Assembly: GCA_028707745.1 (NCBI GenBank)
Contig: JAQWAJ010000065.1
Coordinates: 1 to 7,824 of the forward strand
DNA from: Bacteroidales bacterium
GTDB lineage: Bacteria > Bacteroidota > Bacteroidia > Bacteroidales > UBA12481
DNA length: 7,824 nucleotides
Reading direction: 5' to 3'
Shown: piece after piece, positions 1 through 7,438 of the stretch
Numbering within the stretch: position 1 is the first letter of the stretch
Layout of the letters: each line of letters begins with the position of its first letter
Made by a program: the position numbers and the translations under genes
Notes under the pieces: model-generated
What the model was told of the DNA's origin: nothing
Seen by the model: the letters and a program-made list of their open reading frames with translations, nothing else
The model's database searches: none

Positions 1-1
1 G

Positions 2-577
2 ATCCTGCTCGACGAGATCGAAAAAGCACATCCGGATGTATTCAACATTTTGCTTCAGGTACTCGACGACGGGCGCTTGACCGACAATAAGGGCCGTACC
101 GTCAGCTTCAGAAACACCATCGTGATTATGACCTCCAACATCGGCTCACCGATCATTCAGGAGAACATGGCACATGTGACGGATGCCAATCGTGAGGAGG
201 TATATGAAAAAACCCGTGAACAGGTTTTTGAACTGATGAAACAAACCATACGGCCCGAATTCCTGAACCGTATTGATGAGATCATCATGTTCACTCCGCT
301 GAACCGTAATCAGATCAGGGAGATTGTCCGTATCCAGATCGCCCTCGTACAAAAGCAGATCGCCAACCAGCTTACGCTGCAGCTCACCGACAAGGCCATC
401 GATTGGATCGCTGATAAGGGTTACGACCCACAATTTGGAGCCCGACCGGTCAAGCGGTTGATTCAAAGGGAAATTCTGAACGAGCTATCGAAAGAGATCC
501 TCGCGGGAACCATTGCGCCCGATAAGCCCTTAGTGATCGATGCCGATGAACAGGGTCTGAAGTTTAGAAACGATTAA
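2..577 (+). CDS. clpB: ATP-dependent chaperone ClpB, C-terminal fragment (5' end outside window)
   Basis: Partial gene, open at the left edge and read from base 2, encoding the last 191 residues. ClpB is a cytosolic hexameric AAA+ disaggregase that works with DnaK to pull proteins out of aggregates. The fragment starts inside the Walker B motif of the second AAA+ domain ([15 protein letters not shown]), followed by [12 protein letters not shown]. Sensor 1 is the Asn of IVIMTSN (local residue 46), the arginine finger is in EFLNRIDE (local R90), and sensor 2 is the GAR motif (local 146-148) in the C-terminal small domain. Other Clp ATPases share these motifs, but the text around Walker B and the end shortly after the small domain fit ClpB better than ClpA, ClpC or ClpX. 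About 670 N-terminal residues, by comparison with E. coli ClpB, lie outside the window. An internal TTG at position 50 is not the real start. The TAA stop overlaps the stop of the convergent ATPase gene by 4 bases, leaving no room for a separate terminator. Confidence 0.95.
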   Translation: MLLDEIEKAHPDVFNILLQVLDDGRLTDNKGRTVSFRNTIVIMTSNIGSPIIQENMAHVTDANREEVYEKTREQVFELMKQTIRPEFLNRIDEIIMFTPLNRNQIREIVRIQIALVQKQIANQLTLQLTDKAIDWIADKGYDPQFGARPVKRLIQREILNELSKEILAGTIAPDKPLVIDADEQGLKFRND

Positions 578-1656
578 TCGCCCTTGATTTTGAGCCGGAG
601 GATGTTTTTGCCGTTTTCATACTGATAATCAACGCTATTACAGCGTGCCCGGATCAGTTTTAAACCGATCTCATCCTCCAGCGCTCCTTCGTCAAGCGGA
701 TTAAAAGAGGGTCCCGGATTTTCGCAGGAAAGCTCCAGATTTCCGTCTTTCTCAAAAAAGGAGAGACTCAGGGTGAGGTCTGAAAAATCCTTTTGCAGGC
801 ACAGCACCTCCTCGGCAATCATCGAAGCATAGCCGGTAATTTTTTTCGACAGCATGTGCTTTTCGCAAAAAACCTCCATCTCACCCTGCAATCCGTACAA
901 ATCATAATTCTGACTGGTTATGTGATAGCTCATGCTCCGGATGCGGTGAATAAAGGCTCTGGTTTTCTCGCGCAGCGGATTCTCGAAGATCTGCTCAGGA
1001 GGTCCTTCCTCGTATATCACGCCTTCATCCATGTAGAAAACACGCGATGAAATATTACGTGCAAAATCCATCTCATGGGTTACAATAAGCATGGTCATAC
1101 CTTCGCGGGCCAGCCGCCGGATGACGGCAAGCACCTCGCTGACCATCGTGGGGTCGAGCGCTGAGGTAGGTTCATCGAACAGGATGATCTCGGTATCCAT
1201 GGCCATGCACCGGGCTATGGCAACGCGTTGCTTCTGCCCTCCTGATAGTTCGTCAGGAAAGTTGTATGCTTTTTCGGCCAGTCCTACCAGCTTGAGTAAC
1301 CCGATCGCCTTTTTATTTGCCTCTGCTCTGCTTTTGCCCAGCAGCTTAACCGGTCCGATCGTGAGATTTTCGAGAATGGTGAGGTGTGAGTAAAGGTTGA
1401 ACGACTGGAACACCATACCCATCCGCTGACGGATTTTCGGGACATCCGTTTTTTTGTCGAGCAACGGCATATCATCGATAGAGATACTGCCTCCGGTGGG
1501 GGTTTCCAGCAGGTTCAAACAGCGGAGCAATGTGCTCTTGCCGGTTCCCGACGGACCGATGATCGAAATGATTTCACCCTTTTTGATCTCGGCATTGATG
1601 TCTTTCAGGACAACCAGGTCGCCGTAGTGTTTCGACAGATTTTTTATTGTGATCAT
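574..1656 (-). CDS. Amino-acid ABC importer ATPase with degenerate GHKL/RsbW-like C-terminal extension
   Basis: A 360-residue cytoplasmic ATPase that should power the adjacent fused binding-protein/permease. Residues 1-240 form a standard polar amino-acid (GlnQ/HisP type) ABC domain. It has Walker [10 protein letters not shown] (34-42), Q-loop Q84, signature LSGGQ (137-141), Walker B IILFDEP (157-163), D-loop SALD (165-168) and H-loop H194, so it should be catalytically competent. The family normally ends near residue 240-250; this one continues for about 120 residues. The extension ([10 protein letters not shown], then [15 protein letters not shown], and GLKLI followed by NGKNILRL) resembles the RsbW/SpoIIAB-like HATPase fold. 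Its N-box Asn, G1 Asp and GLGL motif are all altered. The start is firm: ATG with AGGAGG seven bases upstream, overlapping the previous gene's TGA as ATGA, so the two genes should be translationally coupled. The ABC assignment is near certain. The fold of the extension is inferred from motifs. Confidence 0.93.
   Translation of the reverse strand: MITIKNLSKHYGDLVVLKDINAEIKKGEIISIIGPSGTGKSTLLRCLNLLETPTGGSISIDDMPLLDKKTDVPKIRQRMGMVFQSFNLYSHLTILENLTIGPVKLLGKSRAEANKKAIGLLKLVGLAEKAYNFPDELSGGQKQRVAIARCMAMDTEIILFDEPTSALDPTMVSEVLAVIRRLAREGMTMLIVTHEMDFARNISSRVFYMDEGVIYEEGPPEQIFENPLREKTRAFIHRIRSMSYHITSQNYDLYGLQGEMEVFCEKHMLSKKITGYASMIAEEVLCLQKDFSDLTLSLSFFEKDGNLELSCENPGPSFNPLDEGALEDEIGLKLIRARCNSVDYQYENGKNILRLKIKGD
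577..933 (-). other. C-terminal accessory domain of the ABC ATPase (RsbW/HATPase_c_2-like, degenerate)
   Basis: This covers residues 242-360 of the ATPase. The order of motifs follows the anti-sigma/GHKL ATPase layout. A helical segment ends in AEEVL (281-285), then come a beta-rich stretch with ENPGPSFNP (311-320), GLKLI (331-335), and a final strand with [12 protein letters not shown]. In active family members these positions read E-x-x-x-N, D-x-G-x-x-F and GLGL. Here the Asn is absent, the Asp is N313, and GLGL is GLKL. It may therefore have lost ATP binding and act as a protein- or ligand-sensing lid on the transporter. Neither a CBS nor an ACT domain, the common regulatory tails of ABC ATPases, fits these motifs. 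Confidence 0.55.
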
Positions 1657-4634
1657 AAGCCTTCCTCCTGCACTCTTTTAATTCTTTTTCTCTTCGGGTC
1701 TACGGAGATTTCCACGTAGCTCAGCGCCCAGGTCAGCAGCCAGGCAATGAGAATATAGATCACGGCGGCCATGATCAGTGGGAAAAACGCATCGAACGTC
1801 CGGCTGCGGATAATATCACTTGCCTTGGTGAGGTCCTGCACCGCAATGTAACCCACGATGGAGGTCATTTTCACGAGAGAGATGAATTCCCCTTTATAAA
1901 CAGGCAGCACATGGCGCAATGCCTGCGGGAAAATAATATGGATGAACGTTTGAACCTTTGTAAAGCCCGAGGCAATTCCAGCTTCGCGCTGGCCCCGGTC
2001 AACCGATTCAATCGAGGTGCGAAACATCTCTGAAACATAGGCCCCGAAGTTGATTCCGAATGCTATCACGGCTACAAACACCGGGTTGATATTCACCGAA
2101 GCAAAGATGATATAGAAGATGATCATCAGCAAAACCAGCACCGGCGTGCCCCGGATCAGCGATATATAGATGTTTGCCAGTGCTGAAACCAATTTCTTTT
2201 TCGACATCTTCATAAAGCAGATCAGGCCACCGATCAGGGTACCGAATATAGCGGCAAAAAAGGAGATGATCACGGTGATTTTCAATCCGTCGAGGATCAG
2301 CAAATATCTGTTTTCCAGAATGATATTGCTATAAAAGCTATCTGAAACAGATTTCAGGAATGATTTCCTGACCTTAGCCACCGTTTCAGCTTTATACCCC
2401 GGTAAATCCTTTTTAGCGGCAATGACAGCCGTTTCGAAAGTGGCATACGAATCTGAAAAATCGATCTGTTTGGCGCGCTCCTGGCTGATGGCAATTCCGT
2501 CTGAAATCATATCGACCTTGCCGGAAGCCAGCGCGGGAATCAGCGCCGGAAACTCGATATTAATAAAGGTCAGAGAATAGTTATACAACTCAGCAAATTT
2601 CTCGATCATCTCGATGTCGAATCCTGCATAATTACCATTCATGTAAATCACATAGGGAAGATCTTCGGCCGATACGCCAACCGTCAGTTTTTTGCCGGAT
2701 AAAGGATTTTTAAAATCCGGTATCACGGCTTTTTCCGGATCCTCCTTGAACCACCGGTCATGCATGATATCGTAGGTTCCATCCTGCCTGATTTTCTTGA
2801 GATAGCTGTTGAATTCATCCCTCAATGATGTATTATTCTTACTGAATCCGACCCCCAGCGGCATCGAGAATACCTTATCGCTCAACATTCCCAGTTCAGG
2901 ATTTTGTCTTAAAATGATTCCGGCTGTCACCAGGTCGAACATGGCGGCATCGATCTTCCCGGTTTTCAGGGAGAGCATCATATCCGCCGTGCCGTCGTAT
3001 CGGAGCACCTGAGCCTTCGGGTAATGCTGTGCCATAAATGCATCATGCACCGTTCCGGAGAATATACCCACTTTTTTATCGGCAATATCCTCCAGCTTCG
3101 ACAATCTGGTAGCAGAGGCCGGTTTAATATTCTCTTTCCTGGCCAGTATGCTGATGCCCGATGCGTAATAGGGATCAGAAAAATCGACCATTTTTTCCCG
3201 CTCCTCATTGATCATCATCGAACAGGTGGTCATATCGATTTTCTTGGTCGACAAGGAGGCTATAATCGATCCGAACTGCAGGTCAACCGGTACAAACTCT
3301 TTACCCAGATAGGCCGCAAAGCGCATGGGAAGTTCGATGTCGAAACCAATCAGTGCCCCGTCCTTGATCACGGTAAAAGGCATACCCGAATCACTGACAA
3401 TTCCTACCGTCAGCTTTCCGTTATTTTTTGCATTGGGGATTTCCGGCATCCGGGTATCGCCGATGCCCATCCACCGGTGAATCATATCTTCATACACACC
3501 ATTTCCTTTAATCTCCTTCAGAAAGGTATTGAACTGCTCACGGAGTCCATCATTTTCCTCATTGAAAGCTGCGCCGATCTCAGCAAAAAAGACATTTTCC
3601 TGCAAAATGCCCAGTCCGGGATTATTGGATAGAACATCCTGCAGACTGGCATGATCATAATATGCCGCATCGACTTTATCATTGGCCAGCGCCAGCAGCA
3701 GATCCGTGGAATTCTGATACCGGAGAATCGTGGCCTTCTGATGGTTTTTAGTGGCATAACTATCGTGACAGGAACCCAGCAATACACCGATGCGCTTTTC
3801 GCTGATATCTTCAATGCCGCTCATCTGAGTTACTGCGGATTTCTCCTGCTGAACGGCAGGACTTCTGACAACCACAGCCAGTCCGCTAGGGTAATAGCTT
3901 TCAGAAAAGAGCACTTTTTTCGCCCGTTCCCCGGTGATCGACAGTCCGGCACCAATCATATCCACCTTCCCGGAGATCAGCGAAGGCAGCATGGCCCCGA
4001 ATTCCATATCGACAATCTCGATCTGCCGGCCCAGCTTTTTGGCCACATGAGTGGCAAATTCCACATCGAATCCAACCACTTTCCGGTTGGCATCGATAAA
4101 CGACATCGGTTCGGTTACTGCGGCAGTGCCGAATCTCAGCACTCCGTTGTTTCCATCGAGTGTAATTTCAGGCATCGCAGCCGGAGCACCCTTAGCCGGA
4201 AACCAACGGGCGCTCATATCCTCATAAGTTCCATTCGATTTCAAATCAGCCAGAACCTGATCGATGGCCGTTTTCAATTCCCTATTCCCCATCTGCACCG
4301 CAAATCCGTATTGATCATCGGCAATCAGTTCCGACAACACGGTAAGTCCTTCATTCTTGGCTGCGATATTCAGGAGTATCGGCTTATCATATACCGCGGC
4401 ATCGGCTTTCCCGGCTTTAACGGCCAGTGCACAATCCAAAGCGTTATTGAAGTAAATGATTTTAGCATCTTTCACTTTTTTCAGGACGAACTGATCGGCT
4501 GCAGTCCCTGTTGGCACTGCAAATATTTTACCCCCGCTCAATCCTTTGAGATCGGTAACAGCGCCTTCTTTTTTGCTGCACCCGGTGAGCAAAAAAAGTA
4601 ACAAGAGAACAATTAAATGAGGTATATGTCTCAT
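1653..4634 (-). CDS. Amino-acid ABC importer: lipoprotein with tandem SBP_bac_3 domains fused to a HisM/GlnP-type permease
   Basis: A 993-residue fusion of binding protein and permease. Residues 1-19 are a lipoprotein signal peptide ending in lipobox LTGC, with the acylated cysteine at C19. Next come a binding-domain C-half (27-146), a full domain (163-389), a second full domain (405-630) and an N-half (648-742). The permease domain spans about 775-980 and has roughly five hydrophobic helices. It carries [13 protein letters not shown] (824-836), the EAA loop EAGIASGF (884-891) with IIFPQA (900-905), and [14 protein letters not shown] (915-928). This is the polar amino-acid permease family. 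Ligand residues are kept in every copy: R237, R479 and R720 after the N-lobe, and D83, D327 and D567 in the C-lobe. Both ends must sit at the inner membrane, and CSKKEG shows no acidic export signal, so inner-membrane retention fits. I chose the ATG because it gives a textbook lipoprotein signal. An in-frame TTG at 4685 behind AGGAGG would add 17 residues. The substrate cannot be told beyond an amino acid. Confidence 0.92.
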   Translation of the reverse strand: MRHIPHLIVLLLLFLLTGCSKKEGAVTDLKGLSGGKIFAVPTGTAADQFVLKKVKDAKIIYFNNALDCALAVKAGKADAAVYDKPILLNIAAKNEGLTVLSELIADDQYGFAVQMGNRELKTAIDQVLADLKSNGTYEDMSARWFPAKGAPAAMPEITLDGNNGVLRFGTAAVTEPMSFIDANRKVVGFDVEFATHVAKKLGRQIEIVDMEFGAMLPSLISGKVDMIGAGLSITGERAKKVLFSESYYPSGLAVVVRSPAVQQEKSAVTQMSGIEDISEKRIGVLLGSCHDSYATKNHQKATILRYQNSTDLLLALANDKVDAAYYDHASLQDVLSNNPGLGILQENVFFAEIGAAFNEENDGLREQFNTFLKEIKGNGVYEDMIHRWMGIGDTRMPEIPNAKNNGKLTVGIVSDSGMPFTVIKDGALIGFDIELPMRFAAYLGKEFVPVDLQFGSIIASLSTKKIDMTTCSMMINEEREKMVDFSDPYYASGISILARKENIKPASATRLSKLEDIADKKVGIFSGTVHDAFMAQHYPKAQVLRYDGTADMMLSLKTGKIDAAMFDLVTAGIILRQNPELGMLSDKVFSMPLGVGFSKNNTSLRDEFNSYLKKIRQDGTYDIMHDRWFKEDPEKAVIPDFKNPLSGKKLTVGVSAEDLPYVIYMNGNYAGFDIEMIEKFAELYNYSLTFINIEFPALIPALASGKVDMISDGIAISQERAKQIDFSDSYATFETAVIAAKKDLPGYKAETVAKVRKSFLKSVSDSFYSNIILENRYLLILDGLKITVIISFFAAIFGTLIGGLICFMKMSKKKLVSALANIYISLIRGTPVLVLLMIIFYIIFASVNINPVFVAVIAFGINFGAYVSEMFRTSIESVDRGQREAGIASGFTKVQTFIHIIFPQALRHVLPVYKGEFISLVKMTSIVGYIAVQDLTKASDIIRSRTFDAFFPLIMAAVIYILIAWLLTWALSYVEISVDPKRKRIKRVQEEGL
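1664..1669 (-). promoter_or_regulatory. Shine-Dalgarno AGGAGG of the ATPase gene
   Basis: AGGAGG on the minus strand, with seven bases (AAGGCTT) before the ATG at 1656. It lies inside the 3' end of the transporter gene and supports the ATPase start and its coupling to the upstream gene. No comparable sequence precedes ndh, the MFS gene or nfo. Confidence 0.8.
1695..2312 (-). other. Permease (BPD_transp_1, HisM/GlnP-type) domain of the fusion protein
   Basis: Residues 775-980 of the fusion form the membrane channel half. Hydrophobic stretches lie near 783-808, 821-846, 850-872, 906-932 and 950-974. The cytoplasmic EAA loop at 884-905 docks the ATPase. A basic tail (KRKRIKR, 981-987) closes the protein on the cytoplasmic side. 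There is one permease domain per chain and no second permease gene in the operon, so the working transporter should be a homodimer of this chain with two ATPases. Confidence 0.88.
2409..4556 (-). repeat. Three ~242-residue tandem coding repeats (substrate-binding units in permuted order)
   Basis: Protein-level tandem repetition inside the transporter gene. C-half starts fall at residues 27, 271 and 511, and N-half starts at 163, 405 and 648, a steady period of about 240-244 residues. C-half landmarks repeat as DAAVYD / DAAYYD / DAAMFD and as [11 protein letters not shown] / [11 protein letters not shown] / [12 protein letters not shown]-half landmarks repeat as GFDVEFA / GFDIELP / GFDIEMI and as [13 protein letters not shown] / [13 protein letters not shown] / [13 protein letters not shown]. 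The copies have clearly diverged at residue level, so the duplication looks old. I did not align them at DNA level. Confidence 0.85.
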
Positions 4635-4673
4635 AATCTGCCAGTTTTCAAATCCAGAAGATTTAGGAAAATC

Positions 4674-4681
4674 CAAAGATA
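4674..4681 (-). promoter_or_regulatory. Candidate Bacteroidota -7 element (TATCTTTG) for the transporter operon
   Basis: Minus-strand TATCTTTG matches the Bacteroidota TAnnTTTG consensus exactly. It would start transcription near 4667, leaving a leader of about 33 bases before the ATG at 4634. No TTTG-like -33 element lies 19-21 bases upstream, so this could be chance. If real, it would rule out the upstream TTG starts. Confidence 0.3.
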
Positions 4682-4688
4682 ACAATCT

Positions 4689-4694
4689 CCTCCT
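4689..4694 (-). promoter_or_regulatory. Shine-Dalgarno-like AGGAGG upstream of the transporter gene
   Basis: A minus-strand AGGAGG, three bases before an in-frame TTG (4685), twelve before another in-frame TTG (4676), and 54 before the preferred ATG (4634). If used for initiation it would lengthen the signal peptide's n-region by 14 to 17 residues. The spacing to the first TTG is short, so its role is unsettled. Confidence 0.4.
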
Positions 4695-4725
4695 ACACTC
4701 GGCATAAGCTGTGTTTGCAGATTTT

Positions 4726-4752
4726 ATTATATTTTTCCTGATTATATCTCAA
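4726..4752 (-). promoter_or_regulatory. Alternative sigma70-like promoter for the transporter operon
   Basis: On the minus strand, TTGAGA (4747-4752) and a perfect TATAAT (4726-4731) are separated by 15 bases, shorter than the usual 17. A second TATAAT lies at 4741-4746. The region is AT-rich, so such boxes arise easily. Transcripts from here would include the AGGAGG at 4689-4694. Bacteroidota usually do not use TATAAT/TTGACA promoters. Confidence 0.22.
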
Positions 4753-4772
4753 CATTCACTTAGTGAATATTG
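4750..4772. promoter_or_regulatory. 23-bp near-perfect palindrome, probable operator in the divergent control region
   Basis: Two 11-base arms (left CAACATTCACT, right AGTGAATATTG) flank a single central T. Ten of eleven positions are complementary; the inner 15 bases, ATTCACTTAGTGAAT, pair perfectly. It ends 24 bases before the ndh start codon and overlaps the TTGAGA box of the leftward promoter candidate. Odd-centred palindromes of this size are typical sites for dimeric repressors. No regulator gene lies in the window and I cannot assign a family. Confidence 0.5.
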
Positions 4773-4796
4773 TTACATAGCCTGAACTCATAAAAT

Positions 4797-6080
4797 ATGG
4801 AGTCTTTACCCAATATCCCTGTTTCAGAGCACCCCCGGATTGTGGTGGTCGGTGCCGGTTTTGCCGGATTGAGATTGGTCCGGAAACTGGTCAGGCACAA
4901 ATATCAGGTGGTACTGATTGACCGGTACAATTACCATCAATTCCAACCCCTTTATTATCAGGTTGCCACATCGGGACTCGAGCCGAGTTCCATCGTTTTT
5001 CCATTGCGTAAGCTTTTCCAGCATGTTCCCGATTTTCATTTCCGGATGGCCGAGCTGGAAAGTGTGGATGTGGAAAAGAAGGAGATACGCACCTCGATCG
5101 GTACCCTGGGATATGACACCCTGGTTCTGGCGTTGGGCGGTACGACAAATTTCTTCGGCAACAGCGAGATAGAGTCCAAAAGTCTGTCGATGAAGTCGAT
5201 AAACCAGGCGCTGGAGATCCGAAACATTCTTCTTGAAAATTACGAACAGGCGTTGAACCTGCCACAGGAAGATGAGCAAAAGCGCATAATGAATGTGGTG
5301 GTGGTGGGTGGCGGTCCTACGGGTGTTGAACTTGCTGGAGCGATTGCCGATATGAAAAGGTTTGTTCTCCCTTCGGATTATCCCGAGTTGGATTTCGGCC
5401 GGATGAGAGTCTATCTGCTGGAAGCGGCTGATCGGTTGCTCGGTCCCATGTCGGATTTCGCATCGGTGAAAGCTGCCAAATATCTCAAGGAGATGGGTGT
5501 AACCATCAAAACCGGTGCTGCTGTAGAAAAATATGACGGGTCAACGATCACTTTAAGCAACGGAGAAACCATTGCCAGCCAAACTGTACTCTGGGCAGCC
5601 GGACTGAAGGTTCCTGAAGTTCCCGGTTTGGAAGATGCCCCCAGGGGCCGTGGCAACCGCATGATGGTTGACCGGTTTAACCGGCTGATCGGCTATCAGG
5701 ACATTTATGTGTTGGGCGACCAGGCTCTCCTGTGCGAGGAGGCATTTCCGAATGGCCATCCGCAGGTTGCGCAACCAGCGATCCAGCAGGCCACCCTGCT
5801 GGCAAAAAACCTCTTAAGAAAAGCTAAAAATTTACCACCGATCGCTTTCACTTATCACGATAAGGGATCGATGGCTACAGTTGGCCGGAATAAGGCGGTT
5901 GTTGACCTCGGTCGTTTCCATTTCGGTGGGAGAGTCGCCTGGTTTATCTGGCTTCTCATTCATCTGATGGCCATTGTGGGCACTAAAAACCGGGTTTTCA
6001 TCTTCTTCAACTGGGCCTGGAGCTATATCACTTTCGACCAATCGCTGAGGGTCATTATCCGCTCGAACTCAAAGAATTAG
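4797..6080 (+). CDS. ndh: Type II NADH:quinone oxidoreductase (NDH-2)
   Basis: A 427-residue single-subunit, FAD-dependent enzyme that oxidises NADH and reduces membrane quinone without pumping protons. It is bound to the cytoplasmic face of the inner membrane. The FAD-binding Rossmann motif is VVVGAGFAG (16-24), and the NADH-binding one is VVVVGGGPTGVELAG (167-181). E209 at the end of the second NAD-domain strand (VYLLEA) favours NADH over NADPH. The FAD GD motif lies in IYVLGDQA (303-310), and the quinone-site signature AQPAIQQ at 325-331. The C-terminal part (about 378-427) is hydrophobic and aromatic-rich (AWFIWLLIHL, FFNWAWSYITF) and should form the membrane anchor seen in long NDH-2 enzymes. 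Length is normal. The ATG is well bounded, with an in-frame TAA one codon upstream. There is no Shine-Dalgarno sequence. It is divergent from the ABC operon across the palindrome and convergent with the MFS gene. Confidence 0.94.
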   Translation: MESLPNIPVSEHPRIVVVGAGFAGLRLVRKLVRHKYQVVLIDRYNYHQFQPLYYQVATSGLEPSSIVFPLRKLFQHVPDFHFRMAELESVDVEKKEIRTSIGTLGYDTLVLALGGTTNFFGNSEIESKSLSMKSINQALEIRNILLENYEQALNLPQEDEQKRIMNVVVVGGGPTGVELAGAIADMKRFVLPSDYPELDFGRMRVYLLEAADRLLGPMSDFASVKAAKYLKEMGVTIKTGAAVEKYDGSTITLSNGETIASQTVLWAAGLKVPEVPGLEDAPRGRGNRMMVDRFNRLIGYQDIYVLGDQALLCEEAFPNGHPQVAQPAIQQATLLAKNLLRKAKNLPPIAFTYHDKGSMATVGRNKAVVDLGRFHFGGRVAWFIWLLIHLMAIVGTKNRVFIFFNWAWSYITFDQSLRVIIRSNSKN

Positions 6081-6086
6081 CTGCTT

Positions 6087-7367
6087 TTACCTGAAATGAG
6101 GCGATTCCCGAAGCGTCATTCCCAGTATCATGATAACGACGGTAAGGGCCACAAACAGCGTCATAAAGCCACCCAGGAACTGATGGTCATGAATGCTCAT
6201 GCCGGCAACAAAAACCATCCCGGTAACCTGACCGATCAGGAGCAATAAACCCTGAGAGGTCGATTCAGGAGCCGGGTAGCATACTTCGGCAGAATACTGG
6301 AATCCAACCGGACCGGCGCTCATGACAAAAAATCCCAGAATAAACGATCCGGCAAGTGTAATGGCATAAATAGTATCCGGATTGGTGGCCAGATGATCGG
6401 CCAATGACAGGCAGATGGTCCCCGGTACCATTCCGATCATACAGATTACCAAAAAAAGCTTGCGTTTTTTATAAACATCCGACAACCAGGGTACGATCAG
6501 CGCACCGATGATTCCGCCAACGAGCATAAGCCCGCCGATGAGCCCTTCTGAATCTTTTACGCCCATGTGCTCGGCAATGGAGTCAGTCATGCTGCTGACT
6601 GCATTGAAAATCCCCAGTCCAAAAAGAAAGATGATAAGAATGATCCTCATATCCCGTAAACCCAGGATGTGCCTGATCCCTTTGCGAAAGCTCATCCTGA
6701 CAAGCAATTCATCTCCAGGAGGTTCCGGCGGTGTTTCCCGCATCAGAATAATGGTTAAAATCCCGGCAACGGCAGATATCACCCCGTATATCATTAGCAT
6801 CTTCGGAAATCCGCTGCCATAATCCGGTAAATCAGGGTTGGAGCCGATCATCAAAGGGGTCACCAGCATAGCAACGATGATCCCAAGATATTGTGCCAGT
6901 GCCGACAGGCCGGCTGCCAAACCACGTTCCCGCAAAGGAAACCAGCGAACCGTCAGGGCTGTCACCGAATTCAGGATGAATGGCTGAGCCACCGATAAAC
7001 CTACCTGGGCGATCAAAACACCGATATAGCTGTCGGCCATGATCCCTTTCATCAGTCCGCATACCACGGTAATAGCGGCACCAATGCCAATACCGATCTT
7101 AATACCGTATGTATCAATAATATATGATGCCGGAATACAAACTACCACATACACCAGCATATAGAGTAAAGCCAGAAAATCGATATTAAACAGGCCGTCA
7201 GGATTGAACTGACCCTGATAAAACACCTCGGCAGGCCTGGCTACCGATGCATGGGTGAGCCATTGTATCTGAATCACAATGGATAAAAGCATGTAAACAG
7301 CAAGAATCACCCATCTGTATGAGTAAACCGGGTAAGATTTGTTCTCTGTCATATTTTCAGGTTTCAT
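6087..7367 (-). CDS. Major facilitator superfamily transporter, FLVCR/SLC49-like
   Basis: A 426-residue inner-membrane protein with about twelve hydrophobic segments and a central cytoplasmic loop (about 210-235). Its text resembles the eukaryotic FLVCR (SLC49) family rather than sugar or drug transporters. Matching landmarks are QIQWLTHAS (33-41), NIDFLALLYMLVY (61-73), SYIIDTYGIK (81-90), GLSVAQPFIL (123-132) and GPVGFQYSAEVCYPAPESTS (352-371) followed by QGLL. Compared with FLVCR sequence recalled from memory, W36, Q128 and Q380 fall where the choline-binding Trp and two Gln residues lie, whereas the binding Tyr position appears to be N255. FLVCR proteins carry choline, ethanolamine or haem; the substrate here is unknown. 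An in-frame TAA six codons upstream bounds the start at ATG 7367; M6 (7352) is an alternative. No Shine-Dalgarno sequence is seen. It converges on ndh with six bases between stops and diverges from nfo. Confidence 0.88.
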   Translation of the reverse strand: MKPENMTENKSYPVYSYRWVILAVYMLLSIVIQIQWLTHASVARPAEVFYQGQFNPDGLFNIDFLALLYMLVYVVVCIPASYIIDTYGIKIGIGIGAAITVVCGLMKGIMADSYIGVLIAQVGLSVAQPFILNSVTALTVRWFPLRERGLAAGLSALAQYLGIIVAMLVTPLMIGSNPDLPDYGSGFPKMLMIYGVISAVAGILTIILMRETPPEPPGDELLVRMSFRKGIRHILGLRDMRIILIIFLFGLGIFNAVSSMTDSIAEHMGVKDSEGLIGGLMLVGGIIGALIVPWLSDVYKKRKLFLVICMIGMVPGTICLSLADHLATNPDTIYAITLAGSFILGFFVMSAGPVGFQYSAEVCYPAPESTSQGLLLLIGQVTGMVFVAGMSIHDHQFLGGFMTLFVALTVVIMILGMTLRESPHFR

Positions 7368-7438
7368 TAAGGCGCCGGAAAGTTATCTAAAATCAGGAAT
7401 CAATTTTTCATTTACTTTTGATCAATAAAATCACGCCC
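7368..7438. other. Divergent spacer between the MFS gene and nfo
   Basis: This 71-base AT-rich spacer must hold both promoters and 5' leaders. On the plus strand TACTTTTG is a full -7 match for nfo. On the minus strand TAACTTTC (7378-7385) matches TAnnTTTG at all but the last base and could serve the MFS gene. I see no palindrome or Shine-Dalgarno sequence. Confidence 0.4.
7413..7420 (+). promoter_or_regulatory. Candidate Bacteroidota -7 promoter element for nfo (TACTTTTG)
   Basis: TACTTTTG matches TAnnTTTG exactly and lies 18 bases before the nfo ATG, which would give a leader of about 12 bases. No clear TTTG -33 element lies upstream, which lowers confidence. Confidence 0.35.

Noticed and set aside
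50..577. A free-standing short Clp-like protein starting at TTG 50
   Set aside because: The frame stays open to base 2 with conserved ClpB Walker B residues upstream of the TTG, so this is the interior of a longer gene cut by the window edge.
3024..3632. Plus-strand open frame of 202 codons antisense to the ABC fusion gene
   Set aside because: The same reasons apply. Its closeness to the next antisense frame comes from the repeated composition of the coding strand, and it has no recognisable domain or clear initiation signal.
4197..4556. First binding-domain C-half as a decayed pseudodomain
   Set aside because: It keeps the ligand Asp (D83) and the closing [11 protein letters not shown] motif with no frame disruption, and a matching N-half exists at the other end of the repeat block. 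Decay is possible but is not what the sequence suggests.
3651..4601. Plus-strand open frame of 316 codons antisense to the ABC fusion gene
   Set aside because: It lies wholly opposite a clearly conserved gene, has no recognisable domain, and its product is rich in His, Arg and Ile as expected of an antisense reading. It is a shadow frame.
4750..4772. Palindrome as a rho-independent terminator
   Set aside because: It lies between two divergent genes, is AT-rich with a one-base centre, and has no following T-run on either strand. An operator fits better.
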